A stretch of 64,000 bases of DNA from Brotonthovivens ammoniilytica (GCF_025566885.1 NZ_JAOQJQ010000002.1:186001-250000); one strand, 5' to 3'; shown: positions 24,764-33,743, counted from the stretch's first letter. Made by a program: numbers and translations. The notes: generated by a model from the sequence alone, not told the origin.

Positions 24764-26047
24764 ATGGACATTGACCTTGGTCATTTAAGGAAGCCGTGCG
24801 TCTGTGGAAGAGAGCATAAACTGCAAGTCCGGGAGATTTATGTGGAACCGGGAGCGGTTTCACATCTCATGGACATTCTGGAGAATTTTCAGAATCCGGT
24901 ATTGATCTGCGACAGCAATACACGGGCGGCGGCGGAACCGTTTTTAGAAGAAGAATATAAGGATTATCCGGTGATTGAATTAAATCCGGAAGGGCTGACG
25001 GCAGATAATGAGAGTGTTGAGAAGGTTTTGACACAGGTGGATTTCTGCGACAGAGGATGCAGTGCAGTGCCGGTAGACATTTTGGTGGCTATTGGTGCGG
25101 GAACGATTCATGAACTGACACGCTACTGCGCCAATGAGCATGGGATTCCGTTTGTTTCGATACCTACAGCTGCCAGCGGAGACAGCTTTGCTTCAACGGT
25201 GGCGGCAATTACCTGGGATGGGATGAAAAAAACACTCCCTGCCGCGGCGCCTGAATGGATTCTGGCGGATACAGATATTTTTTCCGCAGCTCCCTATAAG
25301 CTTACAGCGGCTGGAATATCAGATGTGCTTGGGAAATATACGGCGTTGCTGGATTGGAGAGTTTCACATCTGCTGACAGATGAATACATATGTGAAGAGA
25401 TCTGTGAAATGGAAGAGGATATGATCAGGGATATCCGCCATGAACTGGATGATATCCGGGACGGTGATAAGGATGCCATGGAGAAGCTTATGTATGCGCT
25501 TATTTTTTCAGGGCTTGCCATGCAGATGGCGGGAACGTCAAGACCGGTATCCGGCGCGGAACATCATGTGGCGCATCTGCTGGATATGGAGTCCGGGAAG
25601 TGTGCAAAGCCGGTTCTTCATGGAGAAAAGGTATCTGTAGGACTTCTTCTGGTGATTGAGGAATATAAGAAACTGGCGGGATGGATACGGGCCAAAAGAA
25701 CAGTGGTACAGAGTGAAACACTTAAAGGACTGGAGTACGGCCTTTTGGAGAAGGTGTTTGGAAAAGAAACTGTATTGGAAGAGATTCTAGCTGAAAATAC
25801 GCCAAATCCGCTGGAAGATATTGATCTGGAACGGTTTGAAGAGTCCCTGGAAAAAATTGCGGACCTGATTGATGACCTTCCTGAGACGGAGCAGTTAAGG
25901 AATAAGATGAAAAAGGCCGGGTGTATTACGACGCTTTCTGAAATACAGATGACGGAGGGGCAGAAGGAAGACATTCTGCATGTAAGTCCATATGTGCGCA
26001 GCAGGCTGACACTGCTAAGGCTGATGAAACTGATTGAAGTAAGGTAG
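24764..26047 (+). CDS. araM: sn-Glycerol-1-phosphate dehydrogenase
   Basis: A 427-residue iron-alcohol-dehydrogenase-fold enzyme of the AraM/EgsA family. It reduces dihydroxyacetone phosphate to glycerol-1-phosphate, the lipid-backbone enantiomer opposite to the normal bacterial one. NAD-site block LVAIGAGTIHELTRYCA, then PTAASGDSFAS; metal ligands fit Asp in GISDVLGKYTALLDW and His in SGAEHHVAHLLD and PVLHGEKV. The C-terminal ~100 residues are helical. In Bacillus the product is used for heptaprenylglyceryl phosphate; the use here is unknown. Monocistronic, with a long terminator. Confidence 0.87.
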   Translation: MDIDLGHLRKPCVCGREHKLQVREIYVEPGAVSHLMDILENFQNPVLICDSNTRAAAEPFLEEEYKDYPVIELNPEGLTADNESVEKVLTQVDFCDRGCSAVPVDILVAIGAGTIHELTRYCANEHGIPFVSIPTAASGDSFASTVAAITWDGMKKTLPAAAPEWILADTDIFSAAPYKLTAAGISDVLGKYTALLDWRVSHLLTDEYICEEICEMEEDMIRDIRHELDDIRDGDKDAMEKLMYALIFSGLAMQMAGTSRPVSGAEHHVAHLLDMESGKCAKPVLHGEKVSVGLLLVIEEYKKLAGWIRAKRTVVQSETLKGLEYGLLEKVFGKETVLEEILAENTPNPLEDIDLERFEESLEKIADLIDDLPETEQLRNKMKKAGCITTLSEIQMTEGQKEDILHVSPYVRSRLTLLRLMKLIEVR

Positions 26048-26077
26048 CAGCTGAAGGAAGTTAATAGAAAGAAGACG

Positions 26078-26125
26078 AAAAAGTATCTCAAAATCATTGG
26101 ATGAAATGATCTTGAGATACTTTTT
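26078..26125. terminator. Long bidirectional terminator
   Basis: Twenty-one-base arms (26078-26098 and 26105-26125, AAAAAGTATCTCA... / ...TGAGATACTTTTT) with one mismatch and a 6-base loop. Confidence 0.9.
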
Positions 26126-26305
26126 GTGTAACAGAAAAAATAAAAGGGATATCGGTTAATAAATAGTCATGAATAGAGCTAGGGCATCACTCAATAAATA
26201 GCTCCAGTTGGGAATGTGGTGTGGAGGTAAAGAGTGCCGCAAGCGTTGGCACCCTTCGGCAGAATATGCCAGGGTATTCTTTTCTAACGCAAGCAGGAAA
26301 TTTTG
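26126..26305. other. Intergenic stretch with several small hairpins
   Basis: No gene seen. Small inverted repeats: GAGCT / AGCTC, GTGCC / GGCAC (26234-26252), GGCA / TGCC, and GCAGG / CCTGC next to the pucR stop. The last could end pucR transcription on the minus strand. AATAAATAG occurs twice. Confidence 0.4.
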
Positions 26306-27832
26306 CTACCTGCTCAAATAATCCCATATTTTAAAGGATAACTCATATAAAAACAGCAGTTTGCTGTCTGTAATAGAGATATTCAATAATTCTTCTATTT
26401 TTTTGATTCTGTAAAAAAATGTGCTTCTGTGGACATGAAGATATTCTGCGGTTTTTGCAGCATTTCTGTCATTATCCAGATATGCCCGAAGAGATGGAAT
26501 AAATTCTGTGTGGTTGATCCTATCATAATCCATCAGCTGTTTTAAGTGGTGGTGGATACCTATTTCCAGGCCGGTATAGTCAGTGTTGGAAAACAGATAT
26601 TGAGGGAGCAGGTCGGAGCCGAAAAAAAGCAGGTCTTTTGAGTGCATGGCATCTCCCAGCTCCAGTGTATGAAGGGCCTGCCCATAGAAGGAATTAATTT
26701 TTAAAATATCGGCAAAGGGCTGGCTGATACCGGCTTTCATATGATTGAGCTGTGCAAAGTTTTTCAGCGGTGCCACAAATTCTTCATCCAGAAGAATCGG
26801 TTTATCCTGATTTAAAAACAGAACAATCGTATCCTGATAAACAACAGACATGCTGTTTGGATAAACTGTGCGGAGTGTTGCCATCTGGCGCTTATTAAAT
26901 AAGGTGCTGTCATGAGGTTCTGTGCAGGCAAGGACGATGAGACAGAAAAACTGGCAGAATCTGCGGTCTAGCAGTTCTAACCGGGAACTGATAAGGTTTA
27001 CATCGTGGAACCGTCCCTCCAGAAGATCAATAAGGAAATTTTCATACTTCAGGCCGCTTCTTGTAATAAAGAAATCATGTTTCTGCATCTCGATGGCACA
27101 TGCATCTGCCAGCGCTGTAGTAATTTTTAATTCATAAGGGGTCGCATCAATGTCTGCTTCCAGGCAGACTGCCACATAACCGGCCATAACATTCTGGATT
27201 CGAATTGCGCAGAAAATCCAGTTATTATCCGGATGATCTTCTGTTTTGGAAAAAAAAGCTCTTTTGTTTTCATAAATCCGGTCTTCAATCTGCAGACGTT
27301 TCAGACTTTCTACTTCGCTGGCAGTAAGAAAGGTGCGGGACTGGCTTCTTTCTATTCCATAAGGCATCTGATTCATCAGCTGAGAAGTTTCTATGATATT
27401 ATAGCTGGCATCACAGATAGAGATGGGATGCTTCAGAAAGCTTTCTGCCTTTGATACAACATCTTTCAGACCATGTCCGTAGTACAGAGCATGGTATAGC
27501 TGATTACTGTGATTCTCAATGAGGGATTCCAGTTTTAGATATTCATTTATTACCGTATATAAAATATGAACTTCCGGAGAACGGTTCATGCGGACCTGGC
27601 AAAAAGCTTCATTGGATTGAGCATCAGTGAGAAGAATATATTGATGGGCATCCGATGGTATTGATAGTGCAGCGGAAGAGTCCGGTTTTAAATAAAGCGT
27701 ATTAAAATCATAAATGGTATCCTTTGTTAAGATATCAACCCGGTTGATCAGGCGTTCTTCTTCATAAGATTCAATAATGATAATCTGAAAGGTTTCTACT
27801 ATGTGCTGTATGATGGATTTTAATTTAATCAT
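26306..27832 (-). CDS. PucR/CdaR-type transcriptional regulator (first copy)
   Basis: A 508-residue protein from MIKLKSIIQHIVETF; a longer frame exists, but GGAGAA lies just before this ATG and the upstream part carries an operator palindrome. N-terminal ~280 residues are a sensory region (VVSKAESFLKHPISICDASYNI). The C-terminal PucR HTH is clear: SLRAYLDNDRNAAKTAEYLHVHRSTFFYRIKKIEELLNI. Divergent from the iron-sulfur flavoprotein operon, with three matching palindromes between them. It probably activates that operon in response to its substrate. Confidence 0.85.
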   Translation of the reverse strand: MIKLKSIIQHIVETFQIIIIESYEEERLINRVDILTKDTIYDFNTLYLKPDSSAALSIPSDAHQYILLTDAQSNEAFCQVRMNRSPEVHILYTVINEYLKLESLIENHSNQLYHALYYGHGLKDVVSKAESFLKHPISICDASYNIIETSQLMNQMPYGIERSQSRTFLTASEVESLKRLQIEDRIYENKRAFFSKTEDHPDNNWIFCAIRIQNVMAGYVAVCLEADIDATPYELKITTALADACAIEMQKHDFFITRSGLKYENFLIDLLEGRFHDVNLISSRLELLDRRFCQFFCLIVLACTEPHDSTLFNKRQMATLRTVYPNSMSVVYQDTIVLFLNQDKPILLDEEFVAPLKNFAQLNHMKAGISQPFADILKINSFYGQALHTLELGDAMHSKDLLFFGSDLLPQYLFSNTDYTGLEIGIHHHLKQLMDYDRINHTEFIPSLRAYLDNDRNAAKTAEYLHVHRSTFFYRIKKIEELLNISITDSKLLFLYELSFKIWDYLSR

Positions 27833-27846
27833 AGGATTTCTCCGAT

Positions 27847-27860
27847 TCAACATATGTTGA
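27847..27860. promoter_or_regulatory. Palindromic box 1, TCAACATATGTTGA
   Basis: Perfect 14-base palindrome just upstream of the pucR start. First of three TCAACA-NN-TGTTGA boxes. Confidence 0.75.
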
Positions 27861-27887
27861 AAAACAGGACACTGAAAATATGTTTTT

Positions 27888-27902
27888 TCAACAGCTGTTT
27901 GA
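27888..27902. promoter_or_regulatory. Palindromic box 2, TCAACAGCTGTTTGA
   Basis: Same motif with one extra base. It lies about 23 bases upstream of TATAAT (27925-27930), that is, near the -35 region of the rightward operon, as expected for an activator site. Confidence 0.65.
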
Positions 27903-27924
27903 AGTGTTTTTCTTGTTGATGTGC

Positions 27925-27930
27925 TATAAT
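27925..27930 (+). promoter_or_regulatory. -10 box TATAAT of the flavoprotein operon
   Basis: Perfect -10 hexamer without a good -35 at 16-18 bases, which suggests activator dependence through box 2. Transcription would start near 27937, leaving box 3 in the leader. Confidence 0.45.
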
Positions 27931-27975
27931 GCAGATAGTTTAACACAGATAGGCTTTTAGAGTCAATTTATAGAA

Positions 27976-27989
27976 TCAACAATTGTTGA
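27976..27989. promoter_or_regulatory. Palindromic box 3, TCAACAATTGTTGA
   Basis: Perfect 14-base palindrome of the same family, 52 bases before the first operon gene. Confidence 0.75.
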
Positions 27990-28040
27990 AAAATATGAAT
28001 TGAACAGAGATACAAATATAAGCTGGAGAGGAGAAATAGT

Positions 28041-30164
28041 ATGGCTGTTATAACAATTGACGGTATCCGTCTGGAAGTGCCGGATCAGAAAAATGTTCTG
28101 GACTGCGCGCTGGAAGCGGGAATTTATATTCCGCATTTATGCCATCACCCGGATCTGCCGGAAAATGGTTCCTGCCGGATGTGCGTGGTGGAAGTGGAAG
28201 GACAGGATGAGGTAGTCCGCTCCTGTATGCTAAAGGCGGAAGATGGTTTAAATATTACCACAAACAGTGAAAGGATAAGCAGGTTAAGGACGCTGGCATT
28301 GGAATTATTGCTGGGGGCACACCCGGAGGATTGTTCCACCTGTCCGAAATATGGGAATTGTGAGCTTCAGACACTGATTCAGTATATTGGTGCTAATAAT
28401 GCCAGAATGAAAAACCGAAGCAGAGGGTTTAAAATGAATGAAGATAATCCACTGCTGATTCATGATATGAACCGCTGTGTATTATGCGGACGCTGTGTAA
28501 GAGCCTGTAAGAGACTTAGGGGTGTGGGAATTTTAGATTATCAGAAAAAGGATATGGAGACCTACATAGGGACACTGCACGATAAGCTGTTAAAGGATGC
28601 AGACTGTCGGTTTTGTACTGCATGTGCGGAAGTCTGTCCCACAGGAACTATCAGAGATAAAAAGGTATACAGCGCGGCTGACGGAACAAGAGAAGAAGTG
28701 CTGGTGCCGTGTAAAAATGCCTGTCCGGCGCATACGGATGTTCCGCGTTATATCCGCTATGTAAAAGAAGGAAAATTTGATGAGGCAGCGGCAGTAATCC
28801 GTGAAAAAGTGCCGTTTCCAAAAGCACTGGGTTATATTTGTAATCACGTCTGCGAACTGGAATGTAAAAGAAAAGAAGTCAGTGAAGCTATGTCCATCCG
28901 CAATATCAAGCGTTATGCAGCTGAGCAGGATACCGGTTCCTGCTGGAAGGGAAAAGGCAAACAGCTTGCAGATACCGGAAAGAAGGTCTGTATTGTGGGC
29001 GGTGGTCCGGCCGGTATGACAGCGGCATATTACCTGCGCAAACAGGGGCATGAGGTTACCGTTAAAGAAGCCCTTCCAACTGTAGGCGGAATGATGGGAT
29101 ATGGCATTCCTTCCTATCGTCTTCCAAGAAATATCATTGAAGAAGAGGCAGCAGTCATTCAGGAGGCCGGAGTCGTAATAGAATGCAATACGAAGGTTGA
29201 AAATCCAACGGAACTTCTGAAAGAGTATGATGCGGTATTGATGGCCATTGGAGCACATACCGGCGTCAGACTGCCAATGCAGGGCAATGATCTGGAGGGT
29301 GTGCTGCTAAACATTGATTTTCTGCGCAAGGCAAGTCTGGGAGAAGAAACCGGTATGGGCAGGAAAGTTATTGTTCTTGGGGGCGGTAATGTCGCCTTTG
29401 ACTGTGCCAGAACGGCAAAACGGCTGGGGGCCGAAGAGATTCATCTGGCTTGTCTGGAGGCAAGAGAGGCTATGACTGCAGACGATGAAGAAATAGATCA
29501 GGCACAGGAAGAAGGCATTTTTGTTCATCCGGCACAGACTTTTGAAAAGATTACCGGTGAGGATAAAGTGACCGGAGTTGATTTCATGGATGTAAAATCT
29601 TTTACTTTTGATGAAAACAGAAGAGCTGTGATTGAAAAAGTAGAGGGAAGCCAACATCATATTGAAGGCGATACGGTAATTTTTGCTGTAGGCCAGAGGC
29701 CGGATATTGATGAACATGCAGGACTTGAACTGGGCAGAGGAAACAGTATTAAAGTTAGAGATAAATCTCTTGCGGCGTCAACAGAAGGCATATTTGCCGC
29801 AGGCGATGTTGTATACGGAACAAAGTCGGTGATTCAGGCGATTGCATCCGGACGGGATGCGGCGATGGAGATTGACAGATACCTGGGCGGCGATGGAGAT
29901 ATTTCAGAGGTACTTGCTCCGGAAGAAATGCCGGATCCGTACATAGGGCGAAAAGAAGGATTTGGTTATGAAACAAGAGTACAGCCAGATGTAGTGCCGG
30001 CAGAAGAGAGAAAAGATAACTTTGGTCTTGTGGACCATGGTATCTGCTCTGATAGTATCTGCGGGGAAGCCGGCAGATGTCTGCAGTGCGATCTGCGGGT
30101 TTCAATTAAACAGCCGAAGCTCTGGACAGAATTTTCAGATAAAAAGGAGGCAGTTGAATCATGA
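28041..30164 (+). CDS. Iron-sulfur NAD(P)H oxidoreductase: NuoG-like N-terminus fused to GltD-like FAD domain
   Basis: A 707-residue cytoplasmic electron-transfer protein. Residues 1-75: plant-type 2Fe-2S domain with C34, C45, C48, C62. About 90-110: NuoG-type His/Cys cluster site HPEDCSTCPKYGNC. About 145-205: two 4Fe-4S motifs, CVLCGRCVRACKR and CRFCTACAEVCP. From ~225: a GltD-like part with CKNACPAHTDVPRY, an FAD loop (IVGGGPAGMTAAYYLRKQG), an NAD(P) loop (VLGGGNVAFDCARTAKRLG) and the closing FAAGDVVYGTKSV. It likely takes electrons from NAD(P)H and passes them along the clusters to its partners. Same build as subunits of hydrogenases and NADH-dependent reductases; it overlaps the next gene by four bases. 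Confidence 0.88.
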   Translation: MAVITIDGIRLEVPDQKNVLDCALEAGIYIPHLCHHPDLPENGSCRMCVVEVEGQDEVVRSCMLKAEDGLNITTNSERISRLRTLALELLLGAHPEDCSTCPKYGNCELQTLIQYIGANNARMKNRSRGFKMNEDNPLLIHDMNRCVLCGRCVRACKRLRGVGILDYQKKDMETYIGTLHDKLLKDADCRFCTACAEVCPTGTIRDKKVYSAADGTREEVLVPCKNACPAHTDVPRYIRYVKEGKFDEAAAVIREKVPFPKALGYICNHVCELECKRKEVSEAMSIRNIKRYAAEQDTGSCWKGKGKQLADTGKKVCIVGGGPAGMTAAYYLRKQGHEVTVKEALPTVGGMMGYGIPSYRLPRNIIEEEAAVIQEAGVVIECNTKVENPTELLKEYDAVLMAIGAHTGVRLPMQGNDLEGVLLNIDFLRKASLGEETGMGRKVIVLGGGNVAFDCARTAKRLGAEEIHLACLEAREAMTADDEEIDQAQEEGIFVHPAQTFEKITGEDKVTGVDFMDVKSFTFDENRRAVIEKVEGSQHHIEGDTVIFAVGQRPDIDEHAGLELGRGNSIKVRDKSLAASTEGIFAAGDVVYGTKSVIQAIASGRDAAMEIDRYLGGDGDISEVLAPEEMPDPYIGRKEGFGYETRVQPDVVPAEERKDNFGLVDHGICSDSICGEAGRCLQCDLRVSIKQPKLWTEFSDKKEAVES

Positions 30165-31369
30165 GTGCTTTAGAACATGCAAAAGCAGCAGGCGTAAAAG
30201 CTGCAATAGAGAAAATTGCTTCCCTGGGAATCAGAGAATATGGAGTATTTTCGGAAGATCTGGCCGGTAAATGGAAACGTATTTTAGGTGAAGGCCAGCA
30301 TGAGTTAAAATTAGCGGCAGCTCTAAATAACAGCGATACAAGAAGAGTTTTTCTTGAATTGCTGAAATTAGATGCAGATAAAGTATTTGAGGGAATGCAG
30401 GCAGCAGGCTATGTGCTTGGCGCCGGGGAACTGGTATTGTATCTGCCCAAAGAAGAGGAAGATCTGAAAAAGGAACTGGAAAGCAGGGCCAAAACTTATG
30501 GTATACGGATAGAAAATGCCTTTGTTAATGTAAGAGAATGGCAGGGACATGGGCTGCACCATATTGCCACAATGGCTGAAGTGGCGGATGCCTTTCTGGA
30601 TTCATACCAGCCAGGAACATATCTGGCTGTCTGTCAGGGAGCAGAAACAGGGGAATTAAAGAGAATCCCTTATGGAACGAAGCTGAATGAAATAGCAGAG
30701 CTTGACAAAGCAAAGGCTGTAGAGATAGGTACAAAGCTGTATACGGTATCTGAGGCTGAGGAATGTATAATAGATGAAACGCTGAATACCGGAGATGGTG
30801 TGGTGACGGTAATTCCTGAGAGTTCCTGTCTGATGCAGGAAGCGGAAAAAAGACTTTTGATATCCAGAAAGAATGGCTGCGGAAAATGCACATTCTGCCG
30901 GGAGGGGCTCAATCAGCTTTACGGACATATGACGGATATTACCAGTGGAAAAGGGAAAAAAGAAGGTCTTGATATGATGAAAGAGATCGGAGAGGCCATG
31001 CGGTTTTCCTGCGGCTGTTCTGTTGGAACTGTGGGAGCCGATTTTACCCTTGGAGCGATGGAAGGCTTTATGAGTGAATTTGATGCCCATATTAAAAAAC
31101 GGAACTGTCCGGCCGGTGTATGTACCTGTTTTATGACAATTTATATTGATCCGAATATCTGTGAAGGCTGTGAGGAATGTGCAGACGTATGTCCGGAAGA
31201 ATGTATAGAAGGAAAAGCCGGATATATTCATATGATTGATGACTTTGACTGCACAAAGTGCGGAAAATGTATTGAGGCATGTGAATATGATGCTGTTGTA
31301 CAGACAACAGGGCGGGTGCCAAAACTGCCTTCAAGACTTGTAAAATGCGGTAAGTTTAAAAAGCGTTAG
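30161..31369 (+). CDS. NuoF-like iron-sulfur protein with lost FMN/NADH site, plus ferredoxin domain
   Basis: A 402-residue protein. The region 200-310 matches the SLBB and 4Fe-4S parts of NuoF/HydB (NGCGKCTFCREG with a distant CGC). Residues 330-385 are a two-cluster ferredoxin (CEGCEECADVCPEEC and CTKCGKCIEACEYD). In the N-terminal half the family's FMN/NADH loops (GRGGAGFPTG, NADEGDPG, GAGAYICGEETAL) are absent; REYGVFSEDLAGKW and LNNSDTRRVF take their place. I infer a cluster-bearing electron relay that cannot oxidise NADH itself. NADH oxidation would fall to the upstream protein. Confidence 0.82.
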   Translation: MSALEHAKAAGVKAAIEKIASLGIREYGVFSEDLAGKWKRILGEGQHELKLAAALNNSDTRRVFLELLKLDADKVFEGMQAAGYVLGAGELVLYLPKEEEDLKKELESRAKTYGIRIENAFVNVREWQGHGLHHIATMAEVADAFLDSYQPGTYLAVCQGAETGELKRIPYGTKLNEIAELDKAKAVEIGTKLYTVSEAEECIIDETLNTGDGVVTVIPESSCLMQEAEKRLLISRKNGCGKCTFCREGLNQLYGHMTDITSGKGKKEGLDMMKEIGEAMRFSCGCSVGTVGADFTLGAMEGFMSEFDAHIKKRNCPAGVCTCFMTIYIDPNICEGCEECADVCPEECIEGKAGYIHMIDDFDCTKCGKCIEACEYDAVVQTTGRVPKLPSRLVKCGKFKKR

Positions 31370-31458
31370 ATGTAATTATATTAGATATTAAAAAGATGCA
31401 GCAGACAGTAAAATATGAAAACTATAAATGAGACAACAGGAAGCAGGAGGTATGCAAA

Positions 31459-32922
31459 ATGAAGAAAATGGAAGCAGATGTTGTAGTTGTAGCGGCAGGA
31501 CCGGCAGGGCTGGCAGCGGCAATCACAGCGGGGGAAAATGATTTGAAAGCAATTGTATTTGAGAAAGCAAATACAACCGGCGGTGCGGCTAATATGGGTA
31601 TGGGCCCTCTTGGCATCGGCACTAAAATCCAAAAGAAAGAGTTTAAAGATTTAACCTTAGAAGAAGCGTATGATATTCATATGAAATATACGCACTATCG
31701 TGTAGATGGAGATCTCGTACAGACATATTTTGAAAAATCAGCAGACACAATTGAATGGCTTGAGGATATGGGAGTAGAATTTGCAGGAGCATTTAAGTAT
31801 TTTACAGAATCTGCTGCAACCTGGCATATTGTAAAGCCGGAAAATGGTGTAATAGGTCCTCGTGCGGCCGGTCCCATGGTTCGTATTATGACGGAAAAGG
31901 CAAAAGAACTTGGCGCTGAAATTTATCTGGAAACACCTGTAAAAAGTTTGATTATGGAAGATGGAAAATGCGTGGGCGTTATAGCAGCAGATAAAGATGG
32001 CGAAGAAATTGAGGCTCGTGCCAAAGCGGTTGTAGTTGCTACCGGCGGATTTGGTACAAATCCGGAAATGATAAAGAATGAATTCGGCCTTGATCTGTGG
32101 AAAAACTTTTTCCCGTTTAATGTACCCGGAACCAACGGTGAGGGCCTGAATATGATGTGGGATGCAGGTGCTATGAAATGGGGCGCAAATATAGAAATGA
32201 TTTTCCAGATGAAAGACAATATGTCACATTTTATTCTGGATGCGTGTTTCCGTCAGCCGGCACTGTTGGTAAATCAAAAAGGTTTCCGTTTCCTGGATGA
32301 AGGTCAGATGGGAAATACAACATTTACAGGAAATGCAATTAATCTGCAGCCTGGCAAATGTGCTTACTGTATTATGGACCGTAACCTTATTAAATATTAT
32401 GCAAAGAACGGACCTGATATTTTTGATATCGTACATCCGGAGGAATGTTTCTTTGAATTTGAAAATGCAGCAAAAGAAGCTGTTGAGACCGGGTATGACG
32501 GTTATTTTGAAGCAGATACCATTGAAGAGCTTGCAGAAAAAATGGGAATTGATCCGGATACATTAGCTGAGACGCTGGAAGATTACAATGATATGTGCGA
32601 TGAAAATATGGATACACAGTTCCATAAAGATCCAAGATATCTTCATGCAATTTCAGGACGTAAAGGTGGTTTTATTGCTGTACGGTTCTATATTGCAGCA
32701 TATGGTACGATCGGCGGAGTCCGTACCAACAAATATGGAGAGGTTTTAAATTGCGATCAGGAGGCGATTCCGGGGCTTTACAGTGCAGGCTCTGACTGCA
32801 ATACAATTTACGGAGACAGCTATAATTTTACTCTGCCTGGAAACACCATGGGCTTTGCGATCAATTCCGGTCGTATGGCAGCAGAGTCCATTGCAGATTA
32901 TATTGAAGAGCTGGAAGATTAA
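31459..32922 (+). CDS. FAD-dependent reductase of the fumarate reductase flavoprotein family
   Basis: A 487-residue FAD protein. The dinucleotide loop is VVVVAAGPAGLAAAITAGE, then KANTTGGAANMGMGPLG. The cap domain lies at about 120-360; the closing PGLYSAGSDCNTIYGDSYNFTLPGNTMGF ... NSGRMAAES holds the conserved Arg of the family. The His pair of fumarate reductases (HHTMGG) is AYGTIGG here, so fumarate is an unlikely substrate. There is no signal peptide, heme or FMN-attachment motif, so it is a soluble cytoplasmic enzyme. With the two upstream genes it would reduce an unsaturated or aromatic-type compound using NAD(P)H. AGGAGG precedes the start. Confidence 0.85.
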   Translation: MKKMEADVVVVAAGPAGLAAAITAGENDLKAIVFEKANTTGGAANMGMGPLGIGTKIQKKEFKDLTLEEAYDIHMKYTHYRVDGDLVQTYFEKSADTIEWLEDMGVEFAGAFKYFTESAATWHIVKPENGVIGPRAAGPMVRIMTEKAKELGAEIYLETPVKSLIMEDGKCVGVIAADKDGEEIEARAKAVVVATGGFGTNPEMIKNEFGLDLWKNFFPFNVPGTNGEGLNMMWDAGAMKWGANIEMIFQMKDNMSHFILDACFRQPALLVNQKGFRFLDEGQMGNTTFTGNAINLQPGKCAYCIMDRNLIKYYAKNGPDIFDIVHPEECFFEFENAAKEAVETGYDGYFEADTIEELAEKMGIDPDTLAETLEDYNDMCDENMDTQFHKDPRYLHAISGRKGGFIAVRFYIAAYGTIGGVRTNKYGEVLNCDQEAIPGLYSAGSDCNTIYGDSYNFTLPGNTMGFAINSGRMAAESIADYIEELED

Positions 32923-32928
32923 TAATTA

Positions 32929-32970
32929 AAAGAAACAATCTGGTATTTATTGGATTGTTTCTTTTTTTTG
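32929..32970 (+). terminator. Terminator of the flavoprotein operon
   Basis: Twelve-pair stem AAAGAAACAATC / GATTGTTTCTTT, 12-base loop, long T run. Confidence 0.9.
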
Positions 32971-33087
32971 AGAGGAATTTTTGGAGGAAAAGGCTGGCTA
33001 AACATTGTAATTTGTCATCAGGAACTATATAATAATATTATATGTGAAGTTTTATAAGGCTTGGCAGTTAACTGGGAGGAATGGGAA

Positions 33088-33534
33088 ATGAAGGTATCCA
33101 CAAAAGGCAGATATGCTTTACGTTTAATGGTTGATCTGGGTATGCACGGGCAGGAGAATTTTGTGTCATTAAAGGATATTTCAGGCAGACAGAATATTTC
33201 GATTAAATATCTGGAACAGATAGTGACTCCTCTGAATCGTGCGGGGCTGGTTCGAAGTGCGCGGGGTGCTCAGGGAGGATATCGACTGGCAAAAGCAGCA
33301 AAGGATTATACAGCAGGGCAGATTCTGCGGGCAATTGAAGGCAGTATGGCGCCTATTGCATGTTTGGAATATGATACAAATGAATGTGCTCACTATGACC
33401 AGTGTGCTACCATTGAGTTCTGGGAGGGCATGGATAAAGTAATTACCGATTATGTTAACAGCGTGACATTAAAACAGCTCATTGACTCATATATTGCCCG
33501 GCTGAAAAAAAGCGGACTAGCTTTGGAGGATTAA
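33088..33534 (+). CDS. Rrf2-family regulator (IscR-like)
   Basis: A 148-residue winged-helix regulator. The start MKVSTKGRYALRLMVDLG is used because GGGAGGA lies upstream; an earlier in-frame ATG is less likely. VSLKDISGRQNISIKYLEQIV is the HTH, and RGAQGGYRLAKAAKDYT the wing. Three cysteines (CLEYDTNECAHYDQC) match the IscR/RsrR cluster pattern, so iron-sulfur sensing is possible. Promoterless-looking spacing to the upstream operon; its targets are unknown. Confidence 0.9.
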   Translation: MKVSTKGRYALRLMVDLGMHGQENFVSLKDISGRQNISIKYLEQIVTPLNRAGLVRSARGAQGGYRLAKAAKDYTAGQILRAIEGSMAPIACLEYDTNECAHYDQCATIEFWEGMDKVITDYVNSVTLKQLIDSYIARLKKSGLALED

Positions 33535-33663
33535 AACGAAGTATAACCCGGACGATGAATTAAATTGCAATATTTTGAAAAATAATATAGACAACCTGGA
33601 AAAATTATGATAAGATAATCCGAGTGAAAAGCACAATCTTAAATTGTGCTTTTTCGTTGGAAA

Positions 33664-33737
33664 CGATGCGTGGCTCAGCTTGGTAGAGCGCTGCGTTCGG
33701 GACGCAGAGGTCGCAGGTTCAAATCCTGTCGCATCGA
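33664..33737 (+). tRNA. tRNA-Pro (anticodon CGG)
   Basis: Full cloverleaf: acceptor CGATGCG / CGCATCG, D arm GCTC...GAGC with GG in the loop, anticodon stem CTGCG / CGCAG with loop TTCGGGA giving CGG, T arm GCAGG / CCTGT with TTCAAAT, discriminator A. CCA is not encoded. It reads proline codon CCG. Confidence 0.95.
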
Positions 33738-33743
33738 CTCTAT

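Noticed and set aside
26126..26305. Mobile-element end or CRISPR-like repeats
   Set aside because: Repeats are short, unequal and unspaced; small hairpins only. No CRISPR array anywhere in the window.
33664..33737. tRNA-Pro as an integration site
   Set aside because: No integrase, repeated tRNA end or foreign-looking segment was seen on either side.
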